NCBI RefSeq assembly: GCF_014836675.1
Contig: NZ_JACSQK010000004.1
Coordinates: 62,001-126,000, forward strand
DNA length: 64,000 bases
From: Comamonas avium
Lineage (GTDB): Bacteria > Pseudomonadota > Gammaproteobacteria > Burkholderiales > Burkholderiaceae_C
Direction: 5' to 3'
Shown: positions 8,464-18,104 of the stretch, in pieces
Layout of the letters: every line of letters begins with the position of its first letter
Position numbering within the stretch: position 1 is the first letter of the stretch
Made by a program: the position numbers and the translations under genes
Notes under the pieces: generated by a model
The model's database searches: none
What the model was told of the DNA's origin: nothing
The model's input: only the letters and a program-made list of their open reading frames with translations

Positions 8464-10269
8464 ATGAGCTACTCCAAAGCAAATATCACCAAGCGCAAGT
8501 TTGACGTTGTCATCGTCGGCGCTGGCGGCTCCGGTCTGCGTGCCGCTCTGGAATTGTCCCGCGCTGGTTTGAGCGTGGCCTCCCTGTCCAAAGTTTTCCC
8601 CACACGCTCGCACACAGTGGCAGCCCAAGGCGGCGTATCGGCATCGCTGGGCAATATGTCGGAAGACAACTGGCACTACCACTTCTACGACACGATCAAG
8701 GGCTCTGACTGGCTGGGCGACCAGGACGCGATCGAGTTCATGTGCCGCGAAGCACCCAACGTCGTGATCGAGCTGGAACACTTCGGCATGCCGTTTGACC
8801 GCAACCCAGACGGCACCATCTACCAGCGCCCATTCGGCGGCCACACCGCCAACTACGGCGAAAAGCCTGTGCAGCGTGCTTGCGCAGCGGCTGACCGCAC
8901 TGGTCACGCCATGCTGCACACGCTGTACCAGCAAAACGTGGCATCCAAGACCAACTTCTTCGTGGAGTGGATGGCCCTGGACCTGATCCGCAACACCCAG
9001 GGTGATGTGGTCGGTGTCACAGCGCTGGAGCTGGAAACTGGCGACCTGTACGAGCTGCACGCCAAGGCTGTGCTGCTGGCTACCGGCGGTGCTGGCCGTA
9101 TTTTCCAGGCCTCGACCAACGCCTTCATCAACACCGGCGACGGCCTGGGTATGGCTGCGCGCGCAGGCATTCCTTTGCAGGACATGGAGTTCTGGCAGTT
9201 CCACCCCACAGGCGTAGCCGGTGCAGGCGTATTGCTGACCGAAGGCTGCCGTGGCGAAGGCGCCATTTTGCTCAACAGCGAAGGCGAGCGCTTCATGGAG
9301 CGTTACGCACCTACCTTGAAGGACCTGGCACCGCGCGACTTCGTGTCGCGCTCGATGGACCAGGAAATCAAGGAAGGCCGAGGCTGCGGTCCTAACAAGG
9401 ACTACATCCTGATGAAGCTGGACCACCTGGGTGCCGAGACCATCCGCAAGCGTCTGCCTTCGGTGGAAGAAATTGGCCACAACTTCGCCAACGTGGACAT
9501 CACCAAGGAACCTATCCCTGTGGTGCCCACCATCCACTACCAGATGGGCGGCATCCCTACCAACATCCATGGTCAGGTGGTGACACACGACGGCGTGCAA
9601 AACCGTGTGGTCAATGGCCTGTACGCTGTGGGCGAATGCTCTTGCGTATCCGTACACGGCGCTAACCGCCTGGGCACGAACTCGCTGCTGGACTTGCTGG
9701 TCTTCGGCAAGGCTGCAGGCAAGCACATCGTGGAATTTACGCGCAGCTTCGGCGACAACCTGCCGGTTCCTGCGGATGGTTCCGATCGCACGCTGGCGCG
9801 TCTGAACCAGCTCGACGAGTCCAAGGAAGGCACATACGCCCAGGACATCGCTGGCGAAATCCGCTCGTCGATGCAGACACACGCTGGCGTGTTCCGCACG
9901 CAAAAGAGCATGGACGAAGGCGTCACCAAGATCAACGCCATCCGCGAACGCGTGGGTTCCGTGACCTTGAAGGACAAGTCCAAGGTCTGGAACACCGCCC
10001 GCATGGAAGCGCTGGAAGTGGACAACCTGATCGAAGTGGCGCAAGCCACCATGACCTCGGCCGCTGCCCGCAAGGAATGCCGTGGTGCACACACTGTGTA
10101 CGACTACGAGCACCCAGCCGACCACGCCGAGTTCCCGCTGGGCCGTAACGACAAGGAATGGCTCAAGCACACCCTGTGGGACAGCGCCACCAACAGCCTG
10201 TCGTACAAGCCTGTGAACCTCAAGCCCCTGACTGTGGACAGCGTGCCACCCAAGGTTCGCACGTTCTAA
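8464..10269 (+). CDS. sdhA: Succinate dehydrogenase flavoprotein subunit
   Basis: Catalytic subunit of complex II; oxidises succinate to fumarate at a covalent FAD. At 601 residues it has normal length. The dinucleotide fold VVIVGAGGSGLRAALEL is at residues about 14-30. The FAD-linking His is His50 in RSHTVAAQGG. Substrate-site segments HPTGVAGAGVLLTEGCRGEG and GANRLGTNSLLDLLVFG are present. A 730-codon open frame on the opposite strand is a codon-bias shadow. The protein needs SdhE, encoded three genes downstream, for FAD attachment. Confidence 0.98.
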   Translation: MSYSKANITKRKFDVVIVGAGGSGLRAALELSRAGLSVASLSKVFPTRSHTVAAQGGVSASLGNMSEDNWHYHFYDTIKGSDWLGDQDAIEFMCREAPNVVIELEHFGMPFDRNPDGTIYQRPFGGHTANYGEKPVQRACAAADRTGHAMLHTLYQQNVASKTNFFVEWMALDLIRNTQGDVVGVTALELETGDLYELHAKAVLLATGGAGRIFQASTNAFINTGDGLGMAARAGIPLQDMEFWQFHPTGVAGAGVLLTEGCRGEGAILLNSEGERFMERYAPTLKDLAPRDFVSRSMDQEIKEGRGCGPNKDYILMKLDHLGAETIRKRLPSVEEIGHNFANVDITKEPIPVVPTIHYQMGGIPTNIHGQVVTHDGVQNRVVNGLYAVGECSCVSVHGANRLGTNSLLDLLVFGKAAGKHIVEFTRSFGDNLPVPADGSDRTLARLNQLDESKEGTYAQDIAGEIRSSMQTHAGVFRTQKSMDEGVTKINAIRERVGSVTLKDKSKVWNTARMEALEVDNLIEVAQATMTSAAARKECRGAHTVYDYEHPADHAEFPLGRNDKEWLKHTLWDSATNSLSYKPVNLKPLTVDSVPPKVRTF

Positions 10270-10296
10270 TCCAGCAGCCCACGAGAGAACACAAAA

Positions 10297-11001
10297 ATGA
10301 AGCGTACATTCAAACTCTACCGCTACGATCCCGATAAAGACGCCAAGCCCTACATGCAAACCGTTGAGGTTGAGCTGGACGGCCATGAGCGCATGTTGCT
10401 GGACGCCCTGGTCAAGCTCAAGGAGCAAGACCCCACCATCTCGTTCCGCCGCTCGTGCCGCGAAGGCGTGTGTGGTTCTGACGCCATGAACATCAATGGC
10501 AAGAACGGTCTGGCTTGCCTGACGAACATGAACACCCTCAAGGGCGACATCGTCTTGAAGCCTCTGCCGGGCCTGCCGGTCATCCGCGACATGATCGTGG
10601 ACATGACACAGTTCTTCAAGCAGTACCACTCCATCAAGCCGTACCTGCAAAGCGACATCTATACGACGACCAGCAAGGAACGCCTGCAGTCGCCCGAAGA
10701 GCGTGAAGAGCTCAACGGCCTGTACGAGTGCATCTTGTGCGCCAGCTGCTCAACCAGCTGCCCCTCGTTCTGGTGGAACCCTGACAAGTTCGTGGGCCCT
10801 GCAGGCCTGTTGCAGGCTTACCGCTTTATTGCGGACAGCCGCGACACCGCCACCGCAGAGCGTCTGGACAACCTGGAAGATCCTTACCGCCTCTTCCGTT
10901 GCCACACCATCATGAACTGCGTGGACGTGTGCCCCAAGCACCTGAACCCCACCAAGGCCATTGGCAAGATCAAGGAGCTGATGGTGCGTCGCGCCATCTA
11001 G
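10297..11001 (+). CDS. sdhB: Succinate dehydrogenase iron-sulfur subunit
   Basis: Carries electrons from FAD to quinone through three Fe-S clusters. The 234-residue protein shows the 2Fe-2S ligands in SCREGVCGSDAMNINGKNG (about residues 52-70) plus the following cysteine, the 4Fe-4S ligands in CILCASCSTSCPSFWWN (about 147-163), and the 3Fe-4S/4Fe-4S ligands in CHTIMNCVDVCPKHLNP near the C-terminus. It starts 27 bases after sdhA with an AGAGAA-type ribosome site and is followed after 3 bases by sdhE. Confidence 0.98.
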   Translation: MKRTFKLYRYDPDKDAKPYMQTVEVELDGHERMLLDALVKLKEQDPTISFRRSCREGVCGSDAMNINGKNGLACLTNMNTLKGDIVLKPLPGLPVIRDMIVDMTQFFKQYHSIKPYLQSDIYTTTSKERLQSPEEREELNGLYECILCASCSTSCPSFWWNPDKFVGPAGLLQAYRFIADSRDTATAERLDNLEDPYRLFRCHTIMNCVDVCPKHLNPTKAIGKIKELMVRRAI

Positions 11002-11004
11002 TCC

Positions 11005-11280
11005 ATGGACGCTATGGACGCAATCCTCGAAGAACGGGAACGCGACTTGCTGCGGTGGCGTAGCCGCCGTGGCTTGGTCGAGAACGACCTGTACATCGAA
11101 CAATTCTTCGCCGCCTATGGCGATCAGCTGACGCGGAGACACGCAGCTGGTTTGTCTGCCCTGATGGACTTGGCAGACAACGATCTCATGGACCTCTTCA
11201 TGCGCCGCAAGGAGCCGGAAGGGGACCTGGACACCCCTGAAGTTAGAGAAGTGCTACAGATGGTGCGTAAGCCCGTCTGA
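11005..11280 (+). CDS. sdhE: FAD assembly factor SdhE (CptB/YgfY family)
   Basis: 91 residues. SdhE binds SdhA and promotes covalent flavinylation. The family signature is clear: RDLLRWRSRRGLVENDLYIE near residues 12-31 (the usual RGxxE block), and the helical C-terminal part LMDLADNDLMDLFMRRKEP. Its start is only 3 bases after the sdhB stop, and its stop abuts the segment leading into gltA. This is the standard Burkholderiales arrangement. Confidence 0.93.
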   Translation: MDAMDAILEERERDLLRWRSRRGLVENDLYIEQFFAAYGDQLTRRHAAGLSALMDLADNDLMDLFMRRKEPEGDLDTPEVREVLQMVRKPV

Positions 11281-11340
11281 TTGGCACAACTTGCAAAAAA
11301 GGCCGGACAAGATCTGGCCAACCAGAGAAGGAAGTTGGAA

Positions 11341-12651
11341 ATGAAACTCGCGGACAACAAAGCAACCCTGTCTTTCAGCAATGGCGCGCCCAGCGTTGAA
11401 CTGCCGGTCTACCAAGGCAATGTCGGCCCGGATGTGATTGACATCCGTAAGCTGTACGGCCAGTCGGGCATGTTTACGTATGACCCGGGCTTCCTTTCCA
11501 CGGCGGCATGCCAGTCCAGCATCACCTACATTGACGGTGACAAGGGCGAGCTGCTGTACCGCGGCTACCCCATCGAACAGCTGGCCAAGAACTGCAATTT
11601 CCTGGAAACCTGCTACCTGCTGCTGTACGGTGAGCTGCCCAACGAAACCCAGAAGGCTGACTTTGAAAACCGTGTGACCCAGCACACCATGGTCAACGAG
11701 CAAATGCAGTTCTTCCTGCGTGGCTTCCGCCGTGATGCACACCCCATGGCTGTGCTGACTGGCCTGGTGGGCGGCATGTCGGCCTTCTATCACGACAGCA
11801 CTGACATCACCAATCCTGAGCACCGTGAAATCGCCGCGATCCGTCTGATCGCCAAGATGCCTACGCTGGTCTCCATGGCTTACAAGTACGGTGTTGGTGC
11901 ACCTTACATGTACCCCAAGAACGACCTGTCGTACGCTGGCAACTTCATGCGCATGATGTTCGGCAACCCTTGCGAAGAGTACAAGGTCAACCCCGTGGTG
12001 GAACGTGCGCTGGACCGCATTTTCATTCTGCACGCTGACCACGAACAAAACGCTTCCACCTCCACCGTGCGCCTGTGCGGTTCGTCGGGCACGAACCCGT
12101 TCGCAGCCATCTCCGCTGGTGTCGCTTGCCTGTGGGGCCCTGCCCACGGTGGTGCCAACGAAGCCTGCCTGAACATGCTCGAGCAGATCCAGGCCAACGG
12201 CGGCATCGCCAAGGTTGGTGAGTTCATGGAACAGGTCAAGGACAAGAACAGCGGCGTCAAGCTGATGGGCTTTGGCCACCGCGTGTACAAGAACTACGAC
12301 CCCCGCGCCAAGCTGATGCAGGAAACCTGCAACGAAATCCTGGCCGAACTGGGTCTGGAAAAAGACCCACTGTTCGCGCTGGCCAAGCAAGTGGAAAAGA
12401 TTGCACTGGAAGACGACTACTTCGTCTCGCGCAAGCTGTACCCCAACGTGGACTTCTACTCCGGCATCGTGCAACGCGCCATCGGCATTCCAGTGAACCT
12501 GTTCACCGGCATCTTCGCCCTGGCCCGCACCGTGGGCTGGATTGCCCAGCTGAACGAGCAAATGGCTGACCCCGAGTACAAGATCGGTCGTCCTCGCCAG
12601 CTGTTCACAGGCTCGGTCGCTCGCGACGTCAAGCCCCTGAACCAGCGTTAA
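11341..12651 (+). CDS. gltA: Citrate synthase (hexameric type II)
   Basis: Condenses oxaloacetate and acetyl-CoA to citrate, entry step of the TCA cycle. 436 residues from the ATG at 11341 ([12 protein letters not shown]), preceded by an AGAAGGAAG ribosome site; an in-frame TTG at 11281 is less likely. Catalytic segments are intact: [14 protein letters not shown] (His about 231-234), [16 protein letters not shown] (His about 313) and [17 protein letters not shown] (Asp about 359). Last gene of the sdh operon, closed by a terminator about 40 bases downstream. The length and N-terminal region are those of the NADH-sensitive Gram-negative type. Confidence 0.98.
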   Translation: MKLADNKATLSFSNGAPSVELPVYQGNVGPDVIDIRKLYGQSGMFTYDPGFLSTAACQSSITYIDGDKGELLYRGYPIEQLAKNCNFLETCYLLLYGELPNETQKADFENRVTQHTMVNEQMQFFLRGFRRDAHPMAVLTGLVGGMSAFYHDSTDITNPEHREIAAIRLIAKMPTLVSMAYKYGVGAPYMYPKNDLSYAGNFMRMMFGNPCEEYKVNPVVERALDRIFILHADHEQNASTSTVRLCGSSGTNPFAAISAGVACLWGPAHGGANEACLNMLEQIQANGGIAKVGEFMEQVKDKNSGVKLMGFGHRVYKNYDPRAKLMQETCNEILAELGLEKDPLFALAKQVEKIALEDDYFVSRKLYPNVDFYSGIVQRAIGIPVNLFTGIFALARTVGWIAQLNEQMADPEYKIGRPRQLFTGSVARDVKPLNQR

Positions 12652-12688
12652 TGGCTGTCGCTGCCTTGAAGGCAGCCCGCTTGAACGC

Positions 12689-12727
12689 CAAAAAGCCCGC
12701 ATGCTGCAAAACGTGCGGGCTTTTTTT
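12689..12727 (+). terminator. Intrinsic terminator after gltA
   Basis: AAAAGCCCGCA pairs with TGCGGGCTTTT around a short loop, followed by seven T. It closes the sdh-gltA operon. Confidence 0.9.
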
Positions 12728-12791
12728 ATGCGACCACGTACAGGCCATGCATGCGCGCCATTGACGCACGCCGCTGGCCGTGCATGCGGAG

Positions 12792-12896
12792 TTATATATT
12801 TAATAGCTTAAAACGTATGCAAATCAACAGGTTCAGATATAAAAGTATCTAAAACACTTATAAACACAGCGTTAATAGCTCATTTTTTATAAAAGC
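12792..12896. repeat. AT-rich intergenic repeat, copy A
   Basis: About 105 bases, much richer in A+T than the surroundings. The left end contains AATAGCTTAAAACGT. The middle contains the small dyad AGATA...TATCT followed by AAAAC, shared with copy C. The right end is CAGCGTTAATAGCTC. Other family members lie at 23970, 28050, 38590 and 54648, all downstream of genes. Confidence 0.6.
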
Positions 12897-12999
12897 ACCA
12901 GCAAGCTGCCTTCCAAGCAAGGGCTACGACAAACTCAGCCCGAACCGCTACAGTGTGGGCATTGCTCTTTCTTGTCCCTTGCGACACCCCACCGACACC

Positions 13000-13806
13000 A
13001 TGGCCAAACGACCCTTACGCCGCCTGCCCCCCCTTCACGACAAGCTCGACATTGCCAAATCCCGCGAAGCAGGCCAACTGGCCGCACGCGTGCTGTCCAT
13101 GCTCACTCCCCACGTTCAAGCGGGAGTGAGCACCGAGCACCTGGACAAGCTGTGCCACGACTTCATCGTCGATGAACTCAAATGCATTCCTGCCAACATT
13201 GGCTACCACGGCTTTCCCAAAACCGTGTGCACATCGGTCAATGAGGTGGTCTGCCACGGCATTCCAGCCGCCAAGGAAATCCTCAAAGACGGTGACATCG
13301 TCAACGTAGACGTGGCACTGATCAAAGACGGCTGGTTTGGTGACACCTCGCGCATGTACACCGTGGGCAACGTACCGGCCAAGGCCAAAAAGCTGGTCGA
13401 CACCACCTATGAAGCCATGGTGGCTGGCATTCGTGCGGTCAAGCCCGGTGCCACACTGGGCGACGTGGGCCATGCCATTCAGACCGTGGCCCACCGCGAT
13501 GGGTTCTCTGTGGTGCGTGACTACTGCGGCCACGGCATCGGCCAGATTTACCACGACGAGCCACAGGTGCTGCACTACGGCTACCCCGGCCAGGGCATGA
13601 CACTGCAAGAAGGCATGATCTTCACCATCGAGCCCATGCTCAACATGGGCAAGCACGACACCAAAGAGCTCGACGATGGCTGGACCGTCATCACCAAAGA
13701 CAAAAGCCTGTCTGCCCAGTGGGAGCACATGGTTGTTGTCACCGCCACAGGCTACGAGGTGCTGACCACATGGCCCGATGGCACCGGCACCTACCCCGCA
13801 CCGTAA
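13000..13806 (+). CDS. map: Methionine aminopeptidase, type I
   Basis: Removes the initiator Met from nascent proteins, using two divalent metals. 268 residues if started at the ATG at 13000 ([20 protein letters not shown]). A GTG at 12955 would add 15 residues; no ribosome site decides between them. Metal ligands are visible: two Asp in [19 protein letters not shown], His in [15 protein letters not shown], Glu in [10 protein letters not shown] and Glu in QWEHMVVV. The end of the gene runs almost directly into the EmrE-like gene. Confidence 0.95.
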   Translation: MAKRPLRRLPPLHDKLDIAKSREAGQLAARVLSMLTPHVQAGVSTEHLDKLCHDFIVDELKCIPANIGYHGFPKTVCTSVNEVVCHGIPAAKEILKDGDIVNVDVALIKDGWFGDTSRMYTVGNVPAKAKKLVDTTYEAMVAGIRAVKPGATLGDVGHAIQTVAHRDGFSVVRDYCGHGIGQIYHDEPQVLHYGYPGQGMTLQEGMIFTIEPMLNMGKHDTKELDDGWTVITKDKSLSAQWEHMVVVTATGYEVLTTWPDGTGTYPAP

Positions 13807-13831
13807 ACCTTTGAGCCAAGCCGCAGCACAC

Positions 13832-14164
13832 ATGAGCAGCTACTGGTTTCTGGGCATCGCCATCGTCGCTGAGGTGATGGCCACATCCTTTCTCAAAAGC
13901 GCCGAAGGCTTTACCCGCCTGTGGCCCAGCGTGATCGTGATCGTGGGCTACGCCATTGCATTCCTGTGCCTGTCTTTGACACTGCGCACCATCCCCACCG
14001 GGATTGCGTATGCCATCTGGTCGGGCGCCGGGATTGTGCTGGTATCAGCGATTGCCTGGATCTTCATGGGCCAGAAGCTGGATGCAGCGGCCATCGCCGG
14101 CATGGCGCTCATCATTGCCGGGGTGCTGGTGATCAACCTGTTCTCCAAGAGCGTCGGCCACTGA
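13832..14164 (+). CDS. EmrE-like small multidrug resistance transporter
   Basis: 110 residues, four membrane spans: an antiparallel-dimer proton antiporter for cationic antiseptics and dyes. It closely resembles E. coli EmrE: essential Glu in [20 protein letters not shown], then [30 protein letters not shown] with the conserved Trp, and the end [11 protein letters not shown]. The start MSSYWFLG at 13832 is set by homology. It begins 25 bases after map, so it probably shares that transcript. No guanidine riboswitch fits in the short gap. Confidence 0.93.
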   Translation: MSSYWFLGIAIVAEVMATSFLKSAEGFTRLWPSVIVIVGYAIAFLCLSLTLRTIPTGIAYAIWSGAGIVLVSAIAWIFMGQKLDAAAIAGMALIIAGVLVINLFSKSVGH

Positions 14165-14309
14165 CAAGCGCTCATGCTGCCCTGGGCACGTTGTTACCTG
14201 TGCCCTGTCATCAACGGCGCATTGCCTGCCGTTTCAGGCTTTTTGTCCAGGGTACATCTACGTCGGCTCAGGCAACACTTTTGAACCAAACTGCTCTTCA
14301 GCTCACAAA

Positions 14310-14340
14310 AAAGCGCTTCCTCAGAAGCGCTTATTCTTTT
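14310..14340. terminator. Bidirectional terminator between emrE-like gene and nitroreductase
   Basis: AGCGCTTC (14312-14319) and GAAGCGCT (14324-14331) form an 8-bp stem with a CTCA loop. It is flanked by an A run on one side and a T-rich run on the other. It lies between convergent genes and can serve both. Confidence 0.8.
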
Positions 14341-14386
14341 TTATGGCGCGAAGCACTTGGTGCTGGCAGTGGCCGTCACAGCGCGC

Positions 14387-15046
14387 TTAAAAGCCTTTGA
14401 GCTGGCCCCACTCCTCGAACTCTGCGCGTGTGGCACGCATCGTATTGATGGGGGCCGTCTTGTCTTCGTAGCCCAGCGCAATACCAAAGGTGACCAGATA
14501 GCCTTCTGGCACTTCAATGTGCTGCTTGACCACCGCGTCGTAACGGCGCCAAAAGCCTTGGGCGCAGGTAGCCAGCCCTTCCTCTGTGGCTCGCAGCATG
14601 AAAGATTGCAGATAGATGCCCAAATCCATCCACTGCACAGGACCCATGCGCTCTTCCGTCAGCATCAGCAAGCCAACGGGCGCACCAAAGAACTGCGCAT
14701 TCTTGGCCAACTGGCGCAAACGGCCTTCTTTGTCTTCGCGCGGAATGCCGATGCTCTTGTACAGATCTTCGCCATTGGCAAAACGGCGCGTACGGTAGGG
14801 CTCCCACAGATTGGAAGGGTAGGACTGGTGGGCAGGGTTTTCTTCCCCCATCGTCTTGGAGACATCATTGAGCATGGCTTGCAGCGACTCACCCGTCAGC
14901 GCAGCCACGCGCCAGGGCTGCATATTGCCACCCGAAGCCGCCATGGCCGCATCCTGCATCAGTTGCTGCACCAGTGCTGCGCTAGGCACTTGGGAGGTAA
15001 AGGCACGCACGGAACGGCGTTCACGCAAGGCTTGGGACACATCCAT
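14387..15046 (-). CDS. Nitroreductase-family flavoprotein
   Basis: 219 residues, FMN-dependent NAD(P)H oxidoreductase fold. It opens with the family motif LRERRSVRAFTSQ, where the two Arg and the Ser contact FMN, followed by AAMAASGGNMQPWRV. The middle segment AQFFGAPVGLLMLTEERMGP and the later GLATCAQGFWRRYDAVVKQH / FGIALGYEDKTAPIN are also characteristic. Physiological substrate unknown; relatives reduce nitroaromatics, quinones or enones. It is transcribed toward the EmrE-like gene and stands alone. Confidence 0.88.
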   Translation of the reverse strand: MDVSQALRERRSVRAFTSQVPSAALVQQLMQDAAMAASGGNMQPWRVAALTGESLQAMLNDVSKTMGEENPAHQSYPSNLWEPYRTRRFANGEDLYKSIGIPREDKEGRLRQLAKNAQFFGAPVGLLMLTEERMGPVQWMDLGIYLQSFMLRATEEGLATCAQGFWRRYDAVVKQHIEVPEGYLVTFGIALGYEDKTAPINTMRATRAEFEEWGQLKGF

Positions 15047-15159
15047 GACAAATCAATCCTGTATGTAAAGGGTCAACAAATAAGGCAACTGCTGCAAGCG
15101 TACAAGACAGCTGCACACGCCAGCGCCACATTGGCGACGTTTTAAGGGTTGGCCCGTAG

Positions 15160-15186
15160 AAAAACAAAGAGGCCTTGACGGCCTCT
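15160..15186 (-). terminator. Terminator after cysE
   Basis: AGAGGCC (15168-15174) and GGCCTCT (15180-15186) with a five-base loop. On the minus strand it is followed by TTTGTTTTT. It lies 26 bases past the cysE stop. Confidence 0.8.
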
Positions 15187-15211
15187 TCGCTGCATGCGGT
15201 TGCGCCAGCGG

Positions 15212-16021
15212 CTACTTACCCAGAATCTGATCGATCTTGGATTTCTCGAAGTGGCCGCCCCGCTCGCTCTCGCAAGGTACGCAATCGGCCTTGAGCTGGG
15301 CCGACAGTTTTTCGACCGCCGTCCACAGTTGCTGCAGTTGCTGCTCATGCGTGGCAGCACCTTCAGCCAGGCCCTTCATGGCCTGGCTGACGGGGTCGTC
15401 CTCTTGAGTTACGCCATACGCCGTGAAAGCCTGCTGCGGCGCTTTTTGCGGCTTGGCGCTCGATGTCTGCTCACCCATCTCCGTCACATCGGCGCTTTCG
15501 CCCTTTTTGGAAGGAATGATGCGCGCAGGAATACCCACCGCTGTTGCACCCGCAGGCACAGGCTTGATGACTACGGCGTTGGAGCCAATCTTGGCATCAT
15601 CACCCACCTCAAAGCCGCCCAGCACCTTGGCACCCGCTGAGACCACCACGTTCTTGCCCAGAGTCGGATGGCGCTTGCTGCCTTTGTACAGCGAGGTGCC
15701 GCCCAGCGTAACGCCGTGGTAAATCGTGCAGCCATCACCCACCACAGCGGTTTCGCCAATCACAACGCCCATGCCGTGATCGATGAAGACGCGCTCACCA
15801 ATCACCGCACCGGGGTGAATTTCAATGCCTGTCAGCCACCGGCCAATGTGCGAGGTAAAACGCCCTAGCCACTTGAGGTTGTGCGTCCAGCACCAGTGCG
15901 CAGGAATGTGCCACCAGATGGCGTGCAGACCGGGGTAACAGGTGATGACCTCCCAGGTGCTGCGCGCCGCAGGATCGCGGTCAAGAATGCACTGAATGTC
16001 AGAACGCAGTCGGGAAAGCAT
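15212..16021 (-). CDS. cysE: Serine O-acetyltransferase
   Basis: Makes O-acetylserine from serine and acetyl-CoA, the first step of cysteine synthesis. 269 residues. The N-terminal helical part ([19 protein letters not shown]) is shorter than in the E. coli enzyme. It is followed by a left-handed beta-helix of hexapeptide repeats with [22 protein letters not shown] containing the catalytic Asp-His pair. Next comes [18 protein letters not shown], then [20 protein letters not shown]. The last 90 residues are an unusual polar tail beyond the catalytic domain. Stand-alone gene between nitroreductase and trmJ on the minus strand. Confidence 0.93.
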   Translation of the reverse strand: MLSRLRSDIQCILDRDPAARSTWEVITCYPGLHAIWWHIPAHWCWTHNLKWLGRFTSHIGRWLTGIEIHPGAVIGERVFIDHGMGVVIGETAVVGDGCTIYHGVTLGGTSLYKGSKRHPTLGKNVVVSAGAKVLGGFEVGDDAKIGSNAVVIKPVPAGATAVGIPARIIPSKKGESADVTEMGEQTSSAKPQKAPQQAFTAYGVTQEDDPVSQAMKGLAEGAATHEQQLQQLWTAVEKLSAQLKADCVPCESERGGHFEKSKIDQILGK

Positions 16022-16057
16022 CAGAGGCCGTCACTTGTTACAAAAGGGCTGCACAGT

Positions 16058-16876
16058 TTAGTGCTTTGGCGGCTGGCTTTGCAGCATGGCTTTGGCGACA
16101 CCGCGCAGGATGTGGATTTCCTCCGGGGTCAGTTGCGCACGGTTAAACATTTGGTTCAAGCGGGGCATCAATTTTTTGGGTGCGGCAGGGTCCAGAAAGC
16201 CGATGTGCGCCAAAGCCTGCTCCCAGTGCCCCAGCATGCCCGCCACCTGCTGCATGTCGGCACGCTCTGCAGCCGGTGCGTGTTCCACCACCGGGAACCC
16301 GCCCAAGGCCTGGCGCCACTCATAGGCCAGCAGCTGGATCGCACCGCCCAGGTTCAGCGAGCCAAACTGGGGATTGGAAGGAATCGACAGCGCCACGTTG
16401 CAGCGGTATACGTCTTCATTGGCCATGCCAAAACGCTCGCAGCCAAATAGCAGGCCAATGCCGGTTTCACCGAAAGCGCCGCTGGCAGCAGTTGCACCAG
16501 CGGCTGCATCCGTTGCATCGGTTGCATCCGTCTCTAGCACTGGTGGCATCTTCGCTATCAGTTCACCCCTTACCAGCATCTCAAAGTGCTCGCGCGGGGC
16601 ACGCGTGGGTGGCCCGAAGTCGCGTGGAGTCATGGCTGTGGCGCACAAATGGCTCAGGCCGTCTACGGCTTCGTCCACGGTCTCCACAATGCGCGCATTG
16701 TTGAGCACATCCAGGGCGCCGCTGGCACGCTGGATGGTTTCTTCCTTGCGCAGCACATTGGCCCAGCGCGGGCGCACAAGCACCAGCTCATCAAAGCCCA
16801 TGGTTTTCATGGCGCGGGCAGCAGCACCCACGTTGCCAGCATGGCTGGTCTCAATCAGAATAAAACGGGTTTTCAT
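16058..16876 (-). CDS. trmJ: tRNA/rRNA methyltransferase, TrmJ-like (SPOUT)
   Basis: 272 residues beginning MKTRFILIETSHAGNVGAAARAM, the SPOUT start with the conserved Asn-Val-Gly; the upstream Met at 16912 is disregarded. The AdoMet knot is marked by GIGLLFGCERFGMANEDVYRC and SIPSNPQFGSLNLGGAIQLLAYEW. In E. coli TrmJ 2'-O-methylates position 32 of tRNA. Residues about 117-135 form a low-complexity DATDATDAAAGATAASGA insert, not part of the usual core. Divergent from suhB, with which it shares a 200-base promoter region. Confidence 0.88.
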   Translation of the reverse strand: MKTRFILIETSHAGNVGAAARAMKTMGFDELVLVRPRWANVLRKEETIQRASGALDVLNNARIVETVDEAVDGLSHLCATAMTPRDFGPPTRAPREHFEMLVRGELIAKMPPVLETDATDATDAAAGATAASGAFGETGIGLLFGCERFGMANEDVYRCNVALSIPSNPQFGSLNLGGAIQLLAYEWRQALGGFPVVEHAPAAERADMQQVAGMLGHWEQALAHIGFLDPAAPKKLMPRLNQMFNRAQLTPEEIHILRGVAKAMLQSQPPKH

Positions 16877-17076
16877 TGGAGCTTCGGCCCGCATTGCACA
16901 TGCAGGCAGCAAAAAACGGGCAAGACGGTTAGAATTTGCGCCCTATTGTCGCTGTCCGCATCGCCGGACGTGCACGAACCCGTTCATCATCCGCGTTCAG
17001 CGGTGCACCATCCCAGGTTGTGAGAGTCAAGATTTGAAATTTGGGGGTGGTTCACTGGGCGCCAACTTCACAATTT

Positions 17077-17964
17077 ATGTCGTCTTCCTCCCTGCACCCC
17101 ATGCTCAACGTGGCCATCAAGGCTGCACGCGCCGCTGGCGCCCTCATCAACCGCGCTGCGCTGGACGTTGAATCAGTTCGCGTTGCCCAAAAGCAAGTCA
17201 ATGACTTTGTTACCGAAGTTGACAAAGCTGCTGAGCGTGCGGTGATTGAAACCCTGCTGGGTGCATACCCTGACCACGGTATCTTGGGCGAGGAAACCGG
17301 CACCGAGTTCGGCAACAAGAACTCGGACTTCGTCTGGATCATCGATCCTCTGGACGGCACCACCAACTTTATCCACGGTTTCCCCGTGTACTGCGTGAGC
17401 ATCGCCTTGTCTTTCAAGGGCAAGATCGAGCACGCGGTGGTGTATGACCCCACCCGCAACGATCTGTTCACCGCCACCCGTGGCCGTGGCGCATTCCTCA
17501 ACGAGCGCCGTATCCGCGTGTCCAAGCGCACCCAGCTGAAGGATTGCCTGGTTTCCACCGGCTTTCCCTTCCGTCCTGGCGACAACTTCCGTGCTTACAT
17601 GCGCATGTTCGCGGAAATCACCCAGCGCACGGCAGGTGTGCGCCGCCCCGGCGCTGCAGCGCTGGATCTGGCCTACGTGGCAGCAGGCTTTACCGACGGT
17701 TTCTTTGAATCCGGTCTGAGCATCTGGGACGTAGCTGCCGGTAGTTTGCTGATCACCGAAGCCGGTGGTCTGGTTGGTAATTTCACAGGCGAAGCCGACT
17801 TCCTGGAGCAGGCCGAATGCCTGGCGGGCAACCCCCGCGCTTATGGCCAGCTGGTCGGCATTCTGGGCAAATACAGCAAATTTGCAGGCGTGCAAGACAA
17901 GATGGATGTCGATGCAGGCATCGCCGCCGACAAGAAAGACGAAGCGGCGTCCAGCAACGACTAA
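17077..17964 (+). CDS. suhB: Inositol-1-monophosphatase family protein SuhB
   Basis: 295 residues. The start [21 protein letters not shown] at 17077 aligns with E. coli SuhB (MHPMLNIAVRAARKAG). Metal-dependent phosphatase signature residues are all there: [28 protein letters not shown] and, near residue 220, [20 protein letters not shown]. In E. coli SuhB also acts in rRNA transcription antitermination, so the phosphatase activity may not be its main role. A strong terminator follows 24 bases after the stop. Confidence 0.95.
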   Translation: MSSSSLHPMLNVAIKAARAAGALINRAALDVESVRVAQKQVNDFVTEVDKAAERAVIETLLGAYPDHGILGEETGTEFGNKNSDFVWIIDPLDGTTNFIHGFPVYCVSIALSFKGKIEHAVVYDPTRNDLFTATRGRGAFLNERRIRVSKRTQLKDCLVSTGFPFRPGDNFRAYMRMFAEITQRTAGVRRPGAAALDLAYVAAGFTDGFFESGLSIWDVAAGSLLITEAGGLVGNFTGEADFLEQAECLAGNPRAYGQLVGILGKYSKFAGVQDKMDVDAGIAADKKDEAASSND

Positions 17965-17987
17965 ATCGTCGCTTTACAGAACTGCCC

Positions 17988-18019
17988 AACCGCAAGCGCG
18001 CAAGCCTTGCGGTTTTTTT
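17988..18019 (+). terminator. Intrinsic terminator after suhB
   Basis: AACCGCAAG (17988-17996) pairs with CTTGCGGTT (18006-18014), with a run of T at the 3' end. Confidence 0.88.
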
Positions 18020-18104
18020 GTGCCTGTCTGACATGCGCCACTGACCTACTGACAAGCCCGAGCATCTGCGTCACTATCCAGGCACATGTGAGCAGGAGGT
18101 TCCG

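Larger units (their letters stand above)
12652..12999. other. Gene-free region between gltA and map
   Basis: 348 bases with no credible gene. They hold the gltA terminator, a GCATGC-containing imperfect dyad (about 12745-12789), the AT-rich repeat at 12792-12896, and probably the map promoter, which I could not place. Confidence 0.6.

Noticed and set aside
8458-10650. A 730-codon open frame on the minus strand across sdhA/sdhB
   Set aside because: It lies opposite well-conserved sdh genes; the low stop density follows from their codon use. No family features.
11254-12702. A 482-codon open frame on the minus strand over gltA
   Set aside because: Opposite citrate synthase, no recognisable domain, and no ribosome site.
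13807-13831. A guanidine-type riboswitch before the EmrE-like gene
   Set aside because: Only 25 bases separate it from map, too short for the two-hairpin structure.
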